A stretch of 64,000 nt of DNA from CAWHQZ01 sp963831645 (GCA_963831645.1 CAWHQZ010000002.1:62001-126000); one strand, 5' to 3'. Counted from the stretch's first letter, positions 27,227 to 36,533 are shown. Numbers and translations are program-made. Notes: generated by a model not told the origin, from the letters alone.

Positions 27227-28789
27227 CTATGTGCCTCTGCGGAAGCCAACATTGTCACCGATGACTGTGTTCGGACCAATGGGAAGCGGTTCCGGATTGG
27301 CGATGTCGAGCTTCTCGAACTCGAGCTTGTCTTTCCACGCCTTCCTCAAGAAATCCTCGAACACTTGGATCGTCAGTTGCTCACCGGGACAGCGGCGGTA
27401 ACCAAATCCGAAGGGCGCAAAACCGGCATGGTCGCAGACCGGCAGCGGCTTGTCTTCAACGATGCCATAGACGGTTCCAAAGCCGCTGTTATGCATGACA
27501 GCTTTTCTCCCATCCGTGACCTCGAAGGAGGTTCTGTCGAAGGGGCATTTGGCAAAGCCGATCTGCTCACACTTGGCTTCGTCGATCTGATGGCTGGTCG
27601 GGGCACTGTTGTATCGGTCGGGGTTGAACTTATCGGCATCCTTCCATTGCACAGGGTCGAAACTCGTCGCCTCATGGGGGCTGTGGACAAAACCGTGCCG
27701 CTGGAAAGCCGGGGTTCTCACTTCTTCGACGGCCGATATGCTGCCGCCATTCGGCGTGATCGCGCGGAACAACTCCATCACGAATCGTTCAAGGGGCGTG
27801 AAAGCATTGCCGCCTGCATCATCGAAGCTCCCCTCCATGGTTTTCTTGAACCAAGCCTTTGCATTGGGGTCACCGGTATCCTTCGCCAGCTTCAGCATGA
27901 TGTTGAACATGGTGTTGCCCCACTGGCTCAGAGCCACGAAGTTGTGGAAGACCTCGAAAACCACGTCCTTATGCGCGAAATGCTCTCCGTCCCCGGCATT
28001 CTTGATCCAGTAGAAGGCGAAGGTCTTTTCTGGATTGGGTGTCTTCCCGCTGATCAGGTCGCCAATCCTGGCATCGATCCACTCCTTCAAGAAGTCGAGG
28101 TGCCAGCGCACCGTCATATAGTTCTGATAGACGATCTTCTGTGTCGGATCACGATAGGCAAGGACAGTGTTGAAGCTTTCCCCGATCTCGCGAACTCGGG
28201 CTGGAATAGCGTCGCCTTTCACACCGAGATGCAAATCCCAATACAAATCAAAATAGCTTTCGAGATAGGGGCGCATCAGCGGCTTGCCGGCGTTGCTGGC
28301 GTCCAGCAGCTTGTCGAAAAACTGGGTTACCTTGTCACCATACATTGGGCGATACAGATCTGGCGTCATAGCGGATTGGTAGATTCGCTTTCGGAGGTTG
28401 TCTGGGCCACGCTTCTCCAACCCCTGGAGGAAGACGGTAACGCCATCCTGTGGAGCCGGCTGCCAAGTCTCACTCAGCAACCCCCAAAGATCGAATGGTA
28501 GAGCGTTTTCCTTCGTGAATTTCACATCGATCATGGGAAGCGACAGCCTCTCCCCATGATAGACGGTATTCAAGAACCACGGGACGATCGCATTCTCCAC
28601 ATAGGCGTGGTCAAACTCTGCCAGAAACTGTTTACGAAGCCGCGCTACAGCCGACTCGAGTTCGCTGGGCGACAAAGGTTGACGATTGCCGGCGGGGTCG
28701 TGGCCGAGATACATCGCTTGGGCGGTCGGCTGGGCCGATACGCCGACGACAGCAGCAGCACCGCTTGCTAAGAACGCGCGTCTTTCCAT
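27227..28789 (-). CDS. Cytochrome P450 with a twin-arginine signal
   Basis: 520 residues. The haem-thiolate signature FGFGYRRCPGE and the K-helix ExxR in MELFRAITP show a P450 fold. The I-helix region (HKDVVFEVFHNFVALSQ) lacks the usual acid-alcohol (A/G-G-x-D/E-T) pair, which would affect dioxygen activation, so peroxygenase or allene-oxide-synthase-like chemistry is possible. The N-terminus MERRAFLASGAAAVVGVSA is a typical Tat signal (RRxFL) ending near AQA, so export of a folded haem protein is suggested. Start ATG 28789 has GAGAG six bases upstream; 28795 is an alternative. Substrate unknown. Bracketed by the 65-bp repeats, gene-poor on both sides, so likely acquired. Confidence 0.82.
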   Translation of the reverse strand: MERRAFLASGAAAVVGVSAQPTAQAMYLGHDPAGNRQPLSPSELESAVARLRKQFLAEFDHAYVENAIVPWFLNTVYHGERLSLPMIDVKFTKENALPFDLWGLLSETWQPAPQDGVTVFLQGLEKRGPDNLRKRIYQSAMTPDLYRPMYGDKVTQFFDKLLDASNAGKPLMRPYLESYFDLYWDLHLGVKGDAIPARVREIGESFNTVLAYRDPTQKIVYQNYMTVRWHLDFLKEWIDARIGDLISGKTPNPEKTFAFYWIKNAGDGEHFAHKDVVFEVFHNFVALSQWGNTMFNIMLKLAKDTGDPNAKAWFKKTMEGSFDDAGGNAFTPLERFVMELFRAITPNGGSISAVEEVRTPAFQRHGFVHSPHEATSFDPVQWKDADKFNPDRYNSAPTSHQIDEAKCEQIGFAKCPFDRTSFEVTDGRKAVMHNSGFGTVYGIVEDKPLPVCDHAGFAPFGFGYRRCPGEQLTIQVFEDFLRKAWKDKLEFEKLDIANPEPLPIGPNTVIGDNVGFRRGT

Positions 28790-29305
28790 AATCATCTCTC
28801 GATTGTGTGGATTAGCTTCGCGAATATTCGACCTGGGCTGTCTGGCCTTTTACTGACTTTCAGCGCCAGTGCTCTGCACTAGACCGTGATGACGACGAAG
28901 TTTTGACGATTGGTTGCGAAAGGCTTCCTGCTGAGCAGTTGCTGCTCAGATTGTTGAGACTCCTGTAGCACGTCATCCATCGCTGCCTAGTTGGACCTTG
29001 GTATAGTAGGCTACGATGTTCGTTGCGATGGTCCAAAGTCTGACCGCGACTGTTCAGCGCCAGGGCGGCGCTAAGATCCGACTTGTTCATTAGCCGTCAG
29101 CCGGACCTTGGCGCCATCCCGGTAGCTTTCGCGCAGCAACACCGCGGGACGTGAGCCTCGGTTCGGGACGACAGCGACGTACATGCGCAGCTTGAATCAC
29201 TGCGCGCCATTCATGTCAGGGATAATTTGATCAACAACATGACTACAAAAAGGGACGCCTCTCAACAAAATCAATCACATAGATCAAAACAGGGGTAAAG
29301 TTCGG

Positions 29306-29370
29306 ATTAGAGCACCTTGCGTGAACAGGTCGTTTCGTGAGTATTCGCCCGCAGGAACTACGTGAAGGCG
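29306..29370. repeat. 65-bp direct repeat, copy 2
   Basis: Identical to 26547-26611. The flanking bases differ, so the boundary is sharp on both sides. Confidence 0.9.
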
Positions 29371-29434
29371 GCGGTGCCTCGAGCGGCGAGCGCTATTGAA
29401 GTATCCTGCGGTTCAGCAACCCCACAAAATAAAC

Positions 29435-29462
29435 GAGCGCCCAGTCGGGGGGCCGGGCGCTC
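29435..29462. terminator. Strong hairpin
   Basis: An 8-bp GC stem (gagcgccc/gggcgctc) around a G-rich 12-nt loop, followed by ggtgcgtttc, with only a weak U-tract. Possible terminator or small-RNA stem. Confidence 0.4.
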
Positions 29463-29641
29463 GGTGCGTTTCAACGCTGTGCGTCGGGAGGGGAAAGCCG
29501 ACGCGTACGGCTATCAGCGGTCAGATTAGCGGGGGCAGTCGGACCGCCTTTAACGACAGCCTGTACTGAAACTATACACACCGCGAGCGGAGGTAAAAGC
29601 TATACCTAAGCATAGGCCGGGTATACGTGCGTCACCCGGGG

Positions 29642-30010
29642 CTAGCAGTCACCGGTCGCAGAACTCACGGCTCGGTTGAGACAGCCGATAAAGAGGTCCT
29701 CGTCGAAGGGCTTGGTGAAGAAGCCGAACGCCCCATCTTCCTGGGCGCGCCCGCGGACACGTTCTTCGGGAGACGCTGTAATGAAGATGATCGGTATCCG
29801 GTACCCCTTCTCTGCCAGCCGGCTTTGCAGCTCGATGCCGCTCAAACCAGGCATCTGCACGTCGGTAACGACACATGCGGTATCGTTCAAGCGGTTGGAG
29901 CTCAGGAACTCCTCTGCCGAGGCGAATGCGGCTGCGTCGTAGCCCAGCGACCGGACGAGACCCTTGGTCGCCTCGCGAACAGACTCATCATCATCGACAA
30001 TCGAAATCAT
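29642..30010 (-). CDS. Receiver-only response regulator (FixJ-type receiver)
   Basis: 122 residues: a single CheY-like receiver with the acidic pocket (VDDDES), the phospho-acceptor Asp in CVVTDVQMPG and the conserved Thr (FITAS) and Lys (FFTKPF). No output domain is present. The sequence resembles the receiver of FixJ/TodS-type regulators. Start ATG 30010 is chosen because a TTG six bases upstream is unlikely. No kinase is nearby; the partner is unknown. Confidence 0.85.
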   Translation of the reverse strand: MISIVDDDESVREATKGLVRSLGYDAAAFASAEEFLSSNRLNDTACVVTDVQMPGLSGIELQSRLAEKGYRIPIIFITASPEERVRGRAQEDGAFGFFTKPFDEDLFIGCLNRAVSSATGDC

Positions 30011-30239
30011 GGACAAGTCAGCTTTCCTTCTTTGACAACCTGCATGACTCGGATTGGTAGCCGAATGTGTGAATATCTGGTTAACCGACAGCGGGTATGA
30101 AGTTATACTTGCGTATGGTCTCCTAGACTTGTGGCCGGGCTGGAATCGACGGTCGCAAGGTGGACGAAATCATCAGGCCCAATGTCACGAGTGCCATGAC
30201 TTCGCGGCTTCCATTCTGTCAAAGTATCGAACAGACCCC

Positions 30240-30330
30240 ACCAGCCGTCTAAGTCACCCAGAGTAACCTGAGACTTCCGGGCGGCTTTGAGTCTCCACGG
30301 GCTTCGTAGGCCGTTCCAGAAGGCGTCAGG
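30240..30330. repeat. Imperfect repeat shared with ~32.8 kb
   Basis: The run ttgagtctccacgg, one mismatch cluster, then tcgtaggccgt and ccaga matches 32.84 kb in order and orientation (about 33 of 36 bases), with looser similarity over ~70 bases on each side. It lies just outside the IS3 left end. Confidence 0.6.
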
Positions 30331-30425
30331 AAATCTGCGGGACACTCTGATGCAAAAAAAAGAGGTGGTGGGTCCCGTTTCCCGAGACAGTTTGGCGGCT
30401 GGGTTAAGGTGGACCATGGTTTTGA

Positions 30426-31380
30426 TCATGCCGCCAGCCTTGTCGCTGCCGGAGCCGGGGCGAGCCCCGGTTCCGGCGGCGCGATTTTCATAGCATAGAC
30501 CTCGGCCGGCGTCCTGCCGCCGAAGGATGAGTGTGGGCGCCGTTCGTTGAAAAATGCTAATCCAACACCCGATACCGTCTCTCGCCTGGCTGCCGGTTTC
30601 GAAGGCATTGAGGTACACGCACTCGTACTTGAGCGAGCGCCACAGCCGTTCGATGAACACGTTGTCCATCCAGCGGCCCTTGCCGTCCATGGAGATGGCG
30701 ATGCCGTTGTCCTTCAGCAGCCCGGTGAAGGCCAAGCTGGTGAACTGCGAACCCTGGTCGGTGTTGAAGATGTCCGGCCTGCCGTACCTGGCGATCGCCT
30801 CCTCGAGCGCGGCCACACAGAACTCGACGTCCATGGTGTTCGACAATCGCCAACTCAAGACCTTGCGGCTCGCCCAGTCCATCACCGCGACGAGATAGAG
30901 AAAGCCGCGTTTCATCGGGATGTAGGTGACATCGGCACACCACACCCGGTTGGGCCGGTCAATGACGATATCCCTGAGCAGGTAGGGATAGATCCGGTGC
31001 TCCGGGCAGGGTTTGCTGGTCTGCGGCTTCTGGAAGATGGGGACCAGCCCCATCTTGTCCATCAGCCGCCGGATCCGCTTGCGGCCCACACAATAGCCCT
31101 GCCGGCGCAGGTGCCGCGCCATCTGGCGCGCCCCGTAGAACGGGCACTCCAGGAACGTCTCGTCGATCAGCCGCATCAACGTGAGGTTCAACTCGCTCTC
31201 ACCACAGGGCTGCCGGTAGAACGATGACCGCGCCATCGACAGAAGCTCGCATTGCCGCGCGATGGAGAGCCGGGGATGGTTCGTCTCGACCATGGTCTTC
31301 CTCCGCTCGTGGCTCAGCGACCGGAGGCCTTGGCCAAAAAGCTTGTCCCCGACCCGATCGGGGATCTCTCTCCACGACAA
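30426..31380 (-). pseudogene. IS3 orfB transposase, frameshifted
   Basis: Contains HTH_21 and the DDE core: WCADVTYIP, FNTDQGSQFTS and FIERLWRSLKYECVY supply the first Asp, second Asp and final Glu. The frame then goes wrong near 30570: the true end (FFNERRPHSSFGGRTPAEVY) is in another frame, which stops at 30426. So the enzyme would lack its last ~40 residues. Probably inactive. Confidence 0.85.
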
Positions 31381-31618
31381 GCTGCCCGATCTTGGCGTGA
31401 AGCTCCTTCAGCTCGCCTTCGCGAACATGATCGCGCTCGCCCGCACCACCGGCGAACGTCGCCGCCATGCCCTCGACCGCATGCCGCTTCCAGCCGGCGA
31501 TCACGTTCGGATGAATGCCGTGCCGCGTCGCGAGCTCCGAAGTCGTCTGCTCGCCGCGAATCGCCTCAAGTGCAACCTTCGCCTTGAACTCAGCCGAAAA
31601 CCGTCGTCTCTTCATCAT
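31199..31618 (-). CDS. IS3 orfA transposase
   Basis: The first ~83 residues (RRRFSAEFKAKVALEAIRGE, HPNVIAGWKRH, ELHAKIGQLVVERD) are a typical IS3 orfA with helix-turn-helix and coiled-coil. After about 31365 the frame loses similarity; orfB normally continues here by a -1 shift, so residues beyond are not genuine. ATG 31618. The element seems decayed. Confidence 0.75.
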   Translation of the reverse strand: MMKRRRFSAEFKAKVALEAIRGEQTTSELATRHGIHPNVIAGWKRHAVEGMAATFAGGAGERDHVREGELKELHAKIGQLVVERDPRSGRGQAFWPRPPVAEPRAEEDHGRDEPSPALHRAAMRASVDGAVIVLPAALW

Positions 31619-31684
31619 CGTGGATCGTCCCCCTCATGTCGCGATCCACCTTAACCTGCTGTCCGAGATTCGGGGGCCACCTCT

Positions 31685-31930
31685 GTGAGCGAACGGACCT
31701 TCCGGCGCTGGTATCAACGCCACGAGGAAGAGGGCCTCGAGGGGTTGAACGATCGGCGGCTGGGCAAGCCGTCGCCCAAGCGGGTCCCGGAGGGATGGGC
31801 ACAGCGGGTCGAGCAGCTTTATTGCGATCGCTACCAGGACTTCAACGCCAAGCACTTCCACGAGCATCTTGTGCGGGACCACAAATTTGCCTGGAGCTAC
31901 ACGTGGACGAAGACATTCCTGCAGCGGCGC
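31685..31930 (+). pseudogene. ISNCY-type transposase fragment
   Basis: SERTFRRWYQRHEEEGLEGL, DRRLGKPSPKRVP and AKHFHEHLVRDHKFAWSYTW match the N-terminal HTH part of ISNCY-like transposases. The left side is cut at the IS3 boundary (the family usually has ~25 residues more before SERTFRRW) and similarity ends about 31925, where the next ~300 residues are missing. A doubly truncated relic into which the IS3 copy jumped. Confidence 0.75.
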
Positions 31931-32202
31931 CGATTGCTGCCTGTGGCAGCGCGCTGTCATTGTCCGTTGAATTCTCCGTGGTTATGGGCATCGAAAATTC
32001 CCTAGTCGGCGCCCTGGCTCGGACTGCCGGGACGCGTCGACCGCTGGTAAAAGCCGGCCTGTTGCACGTCTCAAGCCCGCGTCGGCGTGGTGGCCCCGCC
32101 CATAATCTTGCGCGCCTCAGCCGGCGTTAGCCGAAAGCCGTTCGCGTAAGCCGCCGGCGATGCTTTCGATGCGCTAGGGCGCTGGGAATTTGCGCTCGGT
32201 GC

Positions 32203-32460
32203 TCATACCGTCGGCGTGGTCGGGGCGCGCGATACCTCAGCGAGGTGTTGCAGAGCGTCGTCACACAGGCGACGATGATCGCACCCGGCGATCAAGGCCG
32301 CGTCGACGATATGCTTGGCAAGAGCCACGCGAGCCGCTTCCGTCGCGTTGGCAGCGCCGCTGTCTTGGACGGCCTTCCAAGCCTCGTCAAAAGCGTCGAC
32401 TAAAATCGGAATGGCAGCTGAATTAAATACTGCTTCGTACGCCTTGACATATTTTCTCAT
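32203..32460 (-). CDS. Small conserved hypothetical protein
   Basis: 85 residues, helical (KYVKAYEAVFNSAAIPILVD, ALAKHIVDAALIAGCDHRRL). I recall similar small proteins in rhizobial genomes with no assigned function. No signal or membrane segment. ATG 32460; in gene-poor surroundings. Confidence 0.55.
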   Translation of the reverse strand: MRKYVKAYEAVFNSAAIPILVDAFDEAWKAVQDSGAANATEAARVALAKHIVDAALIAGCDHRRLCDDALQHLAEVSRAPTTPTV

Positions 32461-32527
32461 GGCCGGTCTGCTCTCCTCAACTGGTGAAGCACGGACATCT
32501 CCTCTTCTGGCACCATCGCGCGGGCAT

Positions 32528-32668
32528 CTATACGGAAGCGATGGTCGCGATTCGGTTTGTCAGTTCGGTCTTGACCGCAGTGATACCGGCCATGACGCCA
32601 GTCGCGATCGTGCCGGCAACGAGGATCATCAGTACGCGCTTCAGGAAGCGGGCATCAGCGTCGAGCAT
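32528..32668 (-). CDS. Small single-TM protein
   Basis: 46 residues from ATG 32668: a short charged start, then one hydrophobic helix (VLMILVAGTIATGVMAGITA) and a polar tail. Upstream frame continues to 32737 without protein character. Not recognised. Confidence 0.35.
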   Translation of the reverse strand: MLDADARFLKRVLMILVAGTIATGVMAGITAVKTELTNRIATIASV

Positions 32669-33009
32669 CGGTTTCCATCGCTCTCGAGCCGGCCGTCCGT
32701 GAGGCGGACCATATGCCAGCAACGGCGCGTCCGCCATTGCACTTCTGGATGATCGACTAGGACTTTCGGATATGATTAAAAGCGGAGTCTACCAGCGGCC
32801 TCGAGCCACCCCAGAATACCTGAAGAAACGCCCCCTTTTGAGTCTCCACGGTCATCGTAGGCCGTCCCAGACGCCATCGCAGCACGCTCTGCTGCAAAAG
32901 GTCCCGCCTCGTTAACAACAACGACGAATGCTTTAGCGGTTTTTTTGAAGTTTGAGTTGAGAAAGCGTAGCACACGCCCTCCAACTGGAACTTGGACCAA
33001 TAAAGCTGC
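32669..33009. other. Gap with imperfect repeat
   Basis: No supported gene; two weak leftward frames (near 32757-33000) share a short stretch with the 30.3-kb repeat and are not credible as genes. Confidence 0.5.
32800..32890. repeat. Imperfect repeat shared with ~30.3 kb
   Basis: Pairs with the 30240-30330 copy; the two bracket the IS3 copy and the ISNCY fragment. Confidence 0.6.
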
Positions 33010-33333
33010 TCACGGTCGGTCGATCACGTTGCCGTTAGTGCGCAGTTGATCCACAGTCTTACCGTAGCAGTCGCCAGCGGCCGCGCGATTAGGTGGTTTC
33101 TCCAAGACGCCATTGGCATTCAACGTGACGGAAAGCCGTCCGTCGGGCGTGATGTATGTCGCACTGCCGTCTCGCTTGATTTCGTAAAGGTAGCCGACCC
33201 GCGCGATCTGCTCGCCCCGGCACATGATGGCTAACGGATAGTTGGCGAGAGCCGTCTGGGCAACCGCTCCCTCCACCACCAAGATAACGACCACCAAGGC
33301 ACCTGCGGCGGTTGCCAACGCATGCTTGAGCAT
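33010..33333 (-). CDS. Small secreted protein, unknown
   Basis: 107 residues with a signal peptide (LKHALATAAGALVVVILVVE, cut near AVAQT). The mature part has two Cys (MCRGEQ and DCYGKT) and a beta-rich pattern (GYLYEIKRDGSATYITPDGR). ATG 33333 opens the signal; the longer frame to 33369 starts with no ribosome site. Not recognised; probably periplasmic. Confidence 0.55.
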   Translation of the reverse strand: MLKHALATAAGALVVVILVVEGAVAQTALANYPLAIMCRGEQIARVGYLYEIKRDGSATYITPDGRLSVTLNANGVLEKPPNRAAAGDCYGKTVDQLRTNGNVIDRP

Positions 33334-33497
33334 GATCAATTCCTCTTGGAATACTCTGCGACGTTGCAAACTCTGTGTCCGTGAGCCATAAGCAGCTTAT
33401 CGTTGCGTATGCGGTTGGGCGATCAGACGCGACATGGCTTACCACTCCCAAATATTGGAGCCGAGACATTTTTCGACAGTGGTTACTACTGATCGAC

Positions 33498-33923
33498 ATG
33501 CGGCTCGCTCGCTCGCTCCTCTCGGCCCTGTTGATCGGCGGACTTCCCGCCGCACCTGCCGCGGCTCAAACATCGCTTAAGGATGAATTCGACAGCCGCG
33601 AACTGAACTGGCGATACTGGCGCCCTTGCCAGATCGACATGAGGGAGGCGCCGATCGAGTTTCTTTCCGATCCGGGCCAGGGCGGCGATGGTATCGTACG
33701 GATCACCGTCAATGAGGCCTCGCTCGGGGGCAATGTTTGTCACTACAAGGTATCCACCTACGAATGCCGCCCGCCCGCCGTTTCGCTCGCCTTCGTCCAC
33801 TATGACAAGGGCGGCGAGACTGCCCGTGAACCCGACCTGCCGGAACCGCCGGGTCTGCCGCGGCCGCTGGAGAAAAAGCCCGAGTACCACGGACCGCCTG
33901 AATATTCGTCCTACGCCCTATGA
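33498..33923 (+). pseudogene. Secreted polysaccharide-lyase/glucanase-like fragment, possibly frameshifted
   Basis: 141 residues with a signal peptide (MRLARSLLSALLIGGLP then APAAAQ) and a start like secreted jelly-roll glycan lyases (KDEFDSRELNWRYWRPCQID). The family's core would continue to ~250 residues, but here the frame stops at 33923, and a second frame continues the C-terminal end for ~30 codons (to 33996). Truncation or a frameshift near 33900 is likely. Function is not proven. Confidence 0.45.
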
Positions 33924-34022
33924 CCAGCCCGACGCGATCGAGCGCAACTACCCGGCTGCAGCTCGAATACGCAAGGCGGTGCGGGGATGGAGATGAGGAT
34001 GCTGAACCGCTTGATCCTCGCA

Positions 34023-34685
34023 TCAACGGTCGGGCGTCAGCGTTTCCTCGCCCCTGCCGCCGTCCCACAGCCCCGTCAACGTGCCGTCGGGTGCGATAGC
34101 GTAGACGACCGGCGTCGAGCTGCCCCAGTTCACGGTGAGCAGGTCGTGTTCGAGAGTGCCAGTTCCGCGATACATGGTGGCGTCGATCTTCCACTCCACC
34201 TCATACTGGTCGGCACGTTTCCTGATCGAAACAACTCCTGAGTAGCGCGAACCATCGGCCGCGCGGCCGACACACCGGTACTGACCCTCGTGCACGCCCA
34301 CGGCACCTGCTGCCGCGCCCGCGAAAAGATCGAGTGTCTCGGTTGCCGTGCCATTGGCCCATTTTCCATCCAGCCTGCCATTTGCTCCGAAGCTGTAGAT
34401 GACCGGATGCTTGTCGCCCCAATGGACCACGATCGTCCGCCCCATCAACTCGCCGGTGCCGTAGAGGACGCGCGAGCCGATCCACCAGGTGAGTCGGAAC
34501 TGGTCGCCTGCACGCGTCAGCGCCACCATCCCCCGATATTGGCTGCCGTCCGGATTGATACCGGCCGCTCGATAGACGCCGCTGAGCGCGGTGCGCAACT
34601 CGGCTCCCGCGGCGTCCTGCATGGGAGCGCCCGCGAAACAACCGAGCACAACGATCATCAGAAGGAGGTTTCGAAGCGTGGCCAT
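34023..34685 (-). CDS. Secreted protein with a duplicated ~75-residue domain
   Basis: 220 residues. A signal peptide (TLRNLLLMIVVLGCFAGAP) is followed by two copies of a beta-rich domain. Copy 1 (YRAAGINPDGSQYRGMVAL ... TIVVHWGDKHPVIYSF) and copy 2 (YRCVGRAADGSRYSGVVSI ... LLTVNWGSSTPVVYAI) align along their length. Copy 2 alone has a Cys. Unknown function; likely periplasmic. ATG 34685 starts the signal. Confidence 0.65.
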   Translation of the reverse strand: MATLRNLLLMIVVLGCFAGAPMQDAAGAELRTALSGVYRAAGINPDGSQYRGMVALTRAGDQFRLTWWIGSRVLYGTGELMGRTIVVHWGDKHPVIYSFGANGRLDGKWANGTATETLDLFAGAAAGAVGVHEGQYRCVGRAADGSRYSGVVSIRKRADQYEVEWKIDATMYRGTGTLEHDLLTVNWGSSTPVVYAIAPDGTLTGLWDGGRGEETLTPDR

Positions 34686-34805
34686 CCCTTGGCACCTATA
34701 CCGTGCCTTCAAACGTCGCGTGCATTCCGCTTACGAGTACTACACGCTGGAACTCGCACACCCCCACAGGTCTCCGGATGAGGTCGTCAAGTTGGATGAA
34801 CACAC

Positions 34806-35321
34806 CTAGGGCTTGGGCGCAGCGAACGGATTCGTCTCAGCCGCCGTGTTATTGGTCGCATAGCAACGCTCCAGGCGTGCCAATGCTGCCGCGCTCTTCC
34901 TCAGTGGAACCGTAATCGTTGACCTGGCCGCGCGAACTTCAAGTCTGTTGGCTCTTTCCAGAGCTTCATTGAAAGTCTTGTCGGTCAGGGAAATACGCAC
35001 CGCATTATTCGTTGCGGCAACATCTGCTTTCAACTTCGTAGAACCAGCGGCAAATTCTACTGGATACGTTACGCCCTTCTCCAATTCCCAGCGCGGTGAG
35101 GTCAATACAAACGAAAGCCCGCCTTCCTCCCGCGTGAACCGTGCCTCGATCCCGTCTGCGGTTGTAAGGCTCATGACGCACCGGTCGAACTTTCGTTCTT
35201 CGGTGAAGCTTGCGTCGATTTGCCAAGGGCCGACCGCAACGGTTCGAGCTTTACCGCTTTCCTGAGATCCTGCCACGCCGCACATAATGATTGTCCATAA
35301 TCCCACCAATACAAATTTCAT
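34806..35321 (-). CDS. Secreted hypothetical protein
   Basis: 171 residues, ATG 35321 behind GAGGAGG. The signal peptide is KFVLVGLWTIIMCGVA. The mature part starts VGPWQIDASF and has Cys at RCVMSL and RCYATN, recalling IalB-like periplasmic proteins of Rhizobiales; not proven. Beta-rich core then a helical segment (FNEALERANRLEVRAA). Separate from its neighbours. Confidence 0.6.
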   Translation of the reverse strand: MKFVLVGLWTIIMCGVAGSQESGKARTVAVGPWQIDASFTEERKFDRCVMSLTTADGIEARFTREEGGLSFVLTSPRWELEKGVTYPVEFAAGSTKLKADVAATNNAVRISLTDKTFNEALERANRLEVRAARSTITVPLRKSAAALARLERCYATNNTAAETNPFAAPKP

Positions 35322-35417
35322 CACGACCCTCCTCAGGCTATTTGCCTATTGAGCAACGCCAAGATACAGCGGCCACGAAATCAACGAGCGGGCCAGGGTA
35401 ATAAGTGAAGAGAACAG

Positions 35418-35657
35418 TCAATCAGTTGACGCCACGATACCGCCTGGCCCGGAGGCATCACTCGCGGCCGGTTTCTCCTGTGAGGGCACGTTTTGCTTAC
35501 CTACGCTGACAACGCTCACTCCGACGACCGCCAGAATAGCGAGGGCGATCAGGCCGATGACATACAGCGTTGACGACCCTCGGGAACAGTAGCCGCTCTG
35601 GAACGGATACAGCGCATCATCCCGCCTGTTCCCATCACGCATCGAAACATAATTCAT
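35418..35657 (-). CDS. Small single-TM protein
   Basis: 79 residues: polar N-terminus, one TM (STLYVIGLIALAILAVVGVS), polar tail. ATG 35657 chosen; the frame extends to 35675. No recognised family. Confidence 0.4.
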   Translation of the reverse strand: MNYVSMRDGNRRDDALYPFQSGYCSRGSSTLYVIGLIALAILAVVGVSVVSVGKQNVPSQEKPAASDASGPGGIVASTD

Positions 35658-36533
35658 TGGACCGGCCCGTGGCAAATATCAGCTATTTATCGAAACGTCG
35701 GTGGCGGCCGTCGGGTTCCGTCCCGTGAAAAAATGTTCGGAACATCCGTGCTGCCGGTGCGGCTTGGTCGGTCCTGACAGCGACCGGATAGCGAGCCTCG
35801 AGGTCGTCATCGAGACAGGGCAGATTCCCTGGCGAAACTCAGCTGGTACGGGCTTCCTGAGTCCCGCGGAACCCTGCTCTTGATCGAGCGTTAGGTGGCA
35901 TATGGGAGCCGGGGGGAAAGGCGGCAACGCGCTATGTCCGGCACGATGAATTCCGGATCGATTAAGGGCGCTGTCAGAACATCCATCATCCTTTGGCTGA
36001 TGGATGTGCGGCGTCGTTCTCTCCGAGTATTTCGACGCGAAGCCTTCCACTGTGGAAAGCTTGGATGCGTGCCCTGAACTTTACCTGGCAATACAATCCG
36101 AACAGTTCCCTCCAGCGCGTTTTCTGATCTCAGAGATAGGGCCGGCCCGTCGTGCTAGCAAACGAGCGGCGGCCTGACAGTGATCTTTGGCGCAGCGCCC
36201 CCGACAAGCCGCGGCCAGGCCAGCGCGGCCTTTCGCGAATCCGGATAGGCCGTCATAGCGCCATGGCGAAAAGAATAGTGCCCATCTTCATCGACCGCGG
36301 CGCGCCAATTAAATCAATCCGCATTCATAGAGTGTTTGGCCGCGGCGGCTTGAAGTTCATCAACTTACCGGGCAGGGACGTAGTCGCGAGCACCCAATCT
36401 CAGTATCCTCGCGTGTACGAACGCTATCCCTGTCAAATCGGAGATAATTCGCTGCACAGGCAGTGAGCGCGAATGTCATCCGAAGCGCGATCAAGTCATC
36501 AAGGCGACCGTCTGGTTGAGTCTGCCGGGTCCC
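35658..36533. other. No gene seen
   Basis: Short frames only; none shows a signal, known motif or ribosome site. A 67-codon frame from ATG 36263 (MAKRIVPIFIDRG...) is possible but unsupported. Confidence 0.5.

Larger units (their letters stand above)
28790..29641. other. Gene-poor stretch upstream of the P450
   Basis: No gene supported; ORFs here are short and biased. The second 65-bp repeat and a hairpin lie in it. The P450 promoter should be near its left end but I cannot define it. Confidence 0.55.
30369..31679 (-). mobile_element. IS3-family insertion sequence, degenerate
   Basis: Imperfect terminal inverted repeats of ~21-22 bp lie at 30369-30390 and 31659-31679 (both reading TGG...CCCG...GACAG inward, few mismatches). 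Between them are orfA and orfB of IS3 type transcribed leftward, both disrupted by frameshifts. I could not find a clean target duplication. Confidence 0.85.

Noticed and set aside
27365..28501. 378-codon frame opposite the P450
   Set aside because: Shadow; the P450 has the haem motif and a complete start.
29642..30010. Full FixJ regulator
   Set aside because: Only the receiver is present; no HTH domain follows in any frame.
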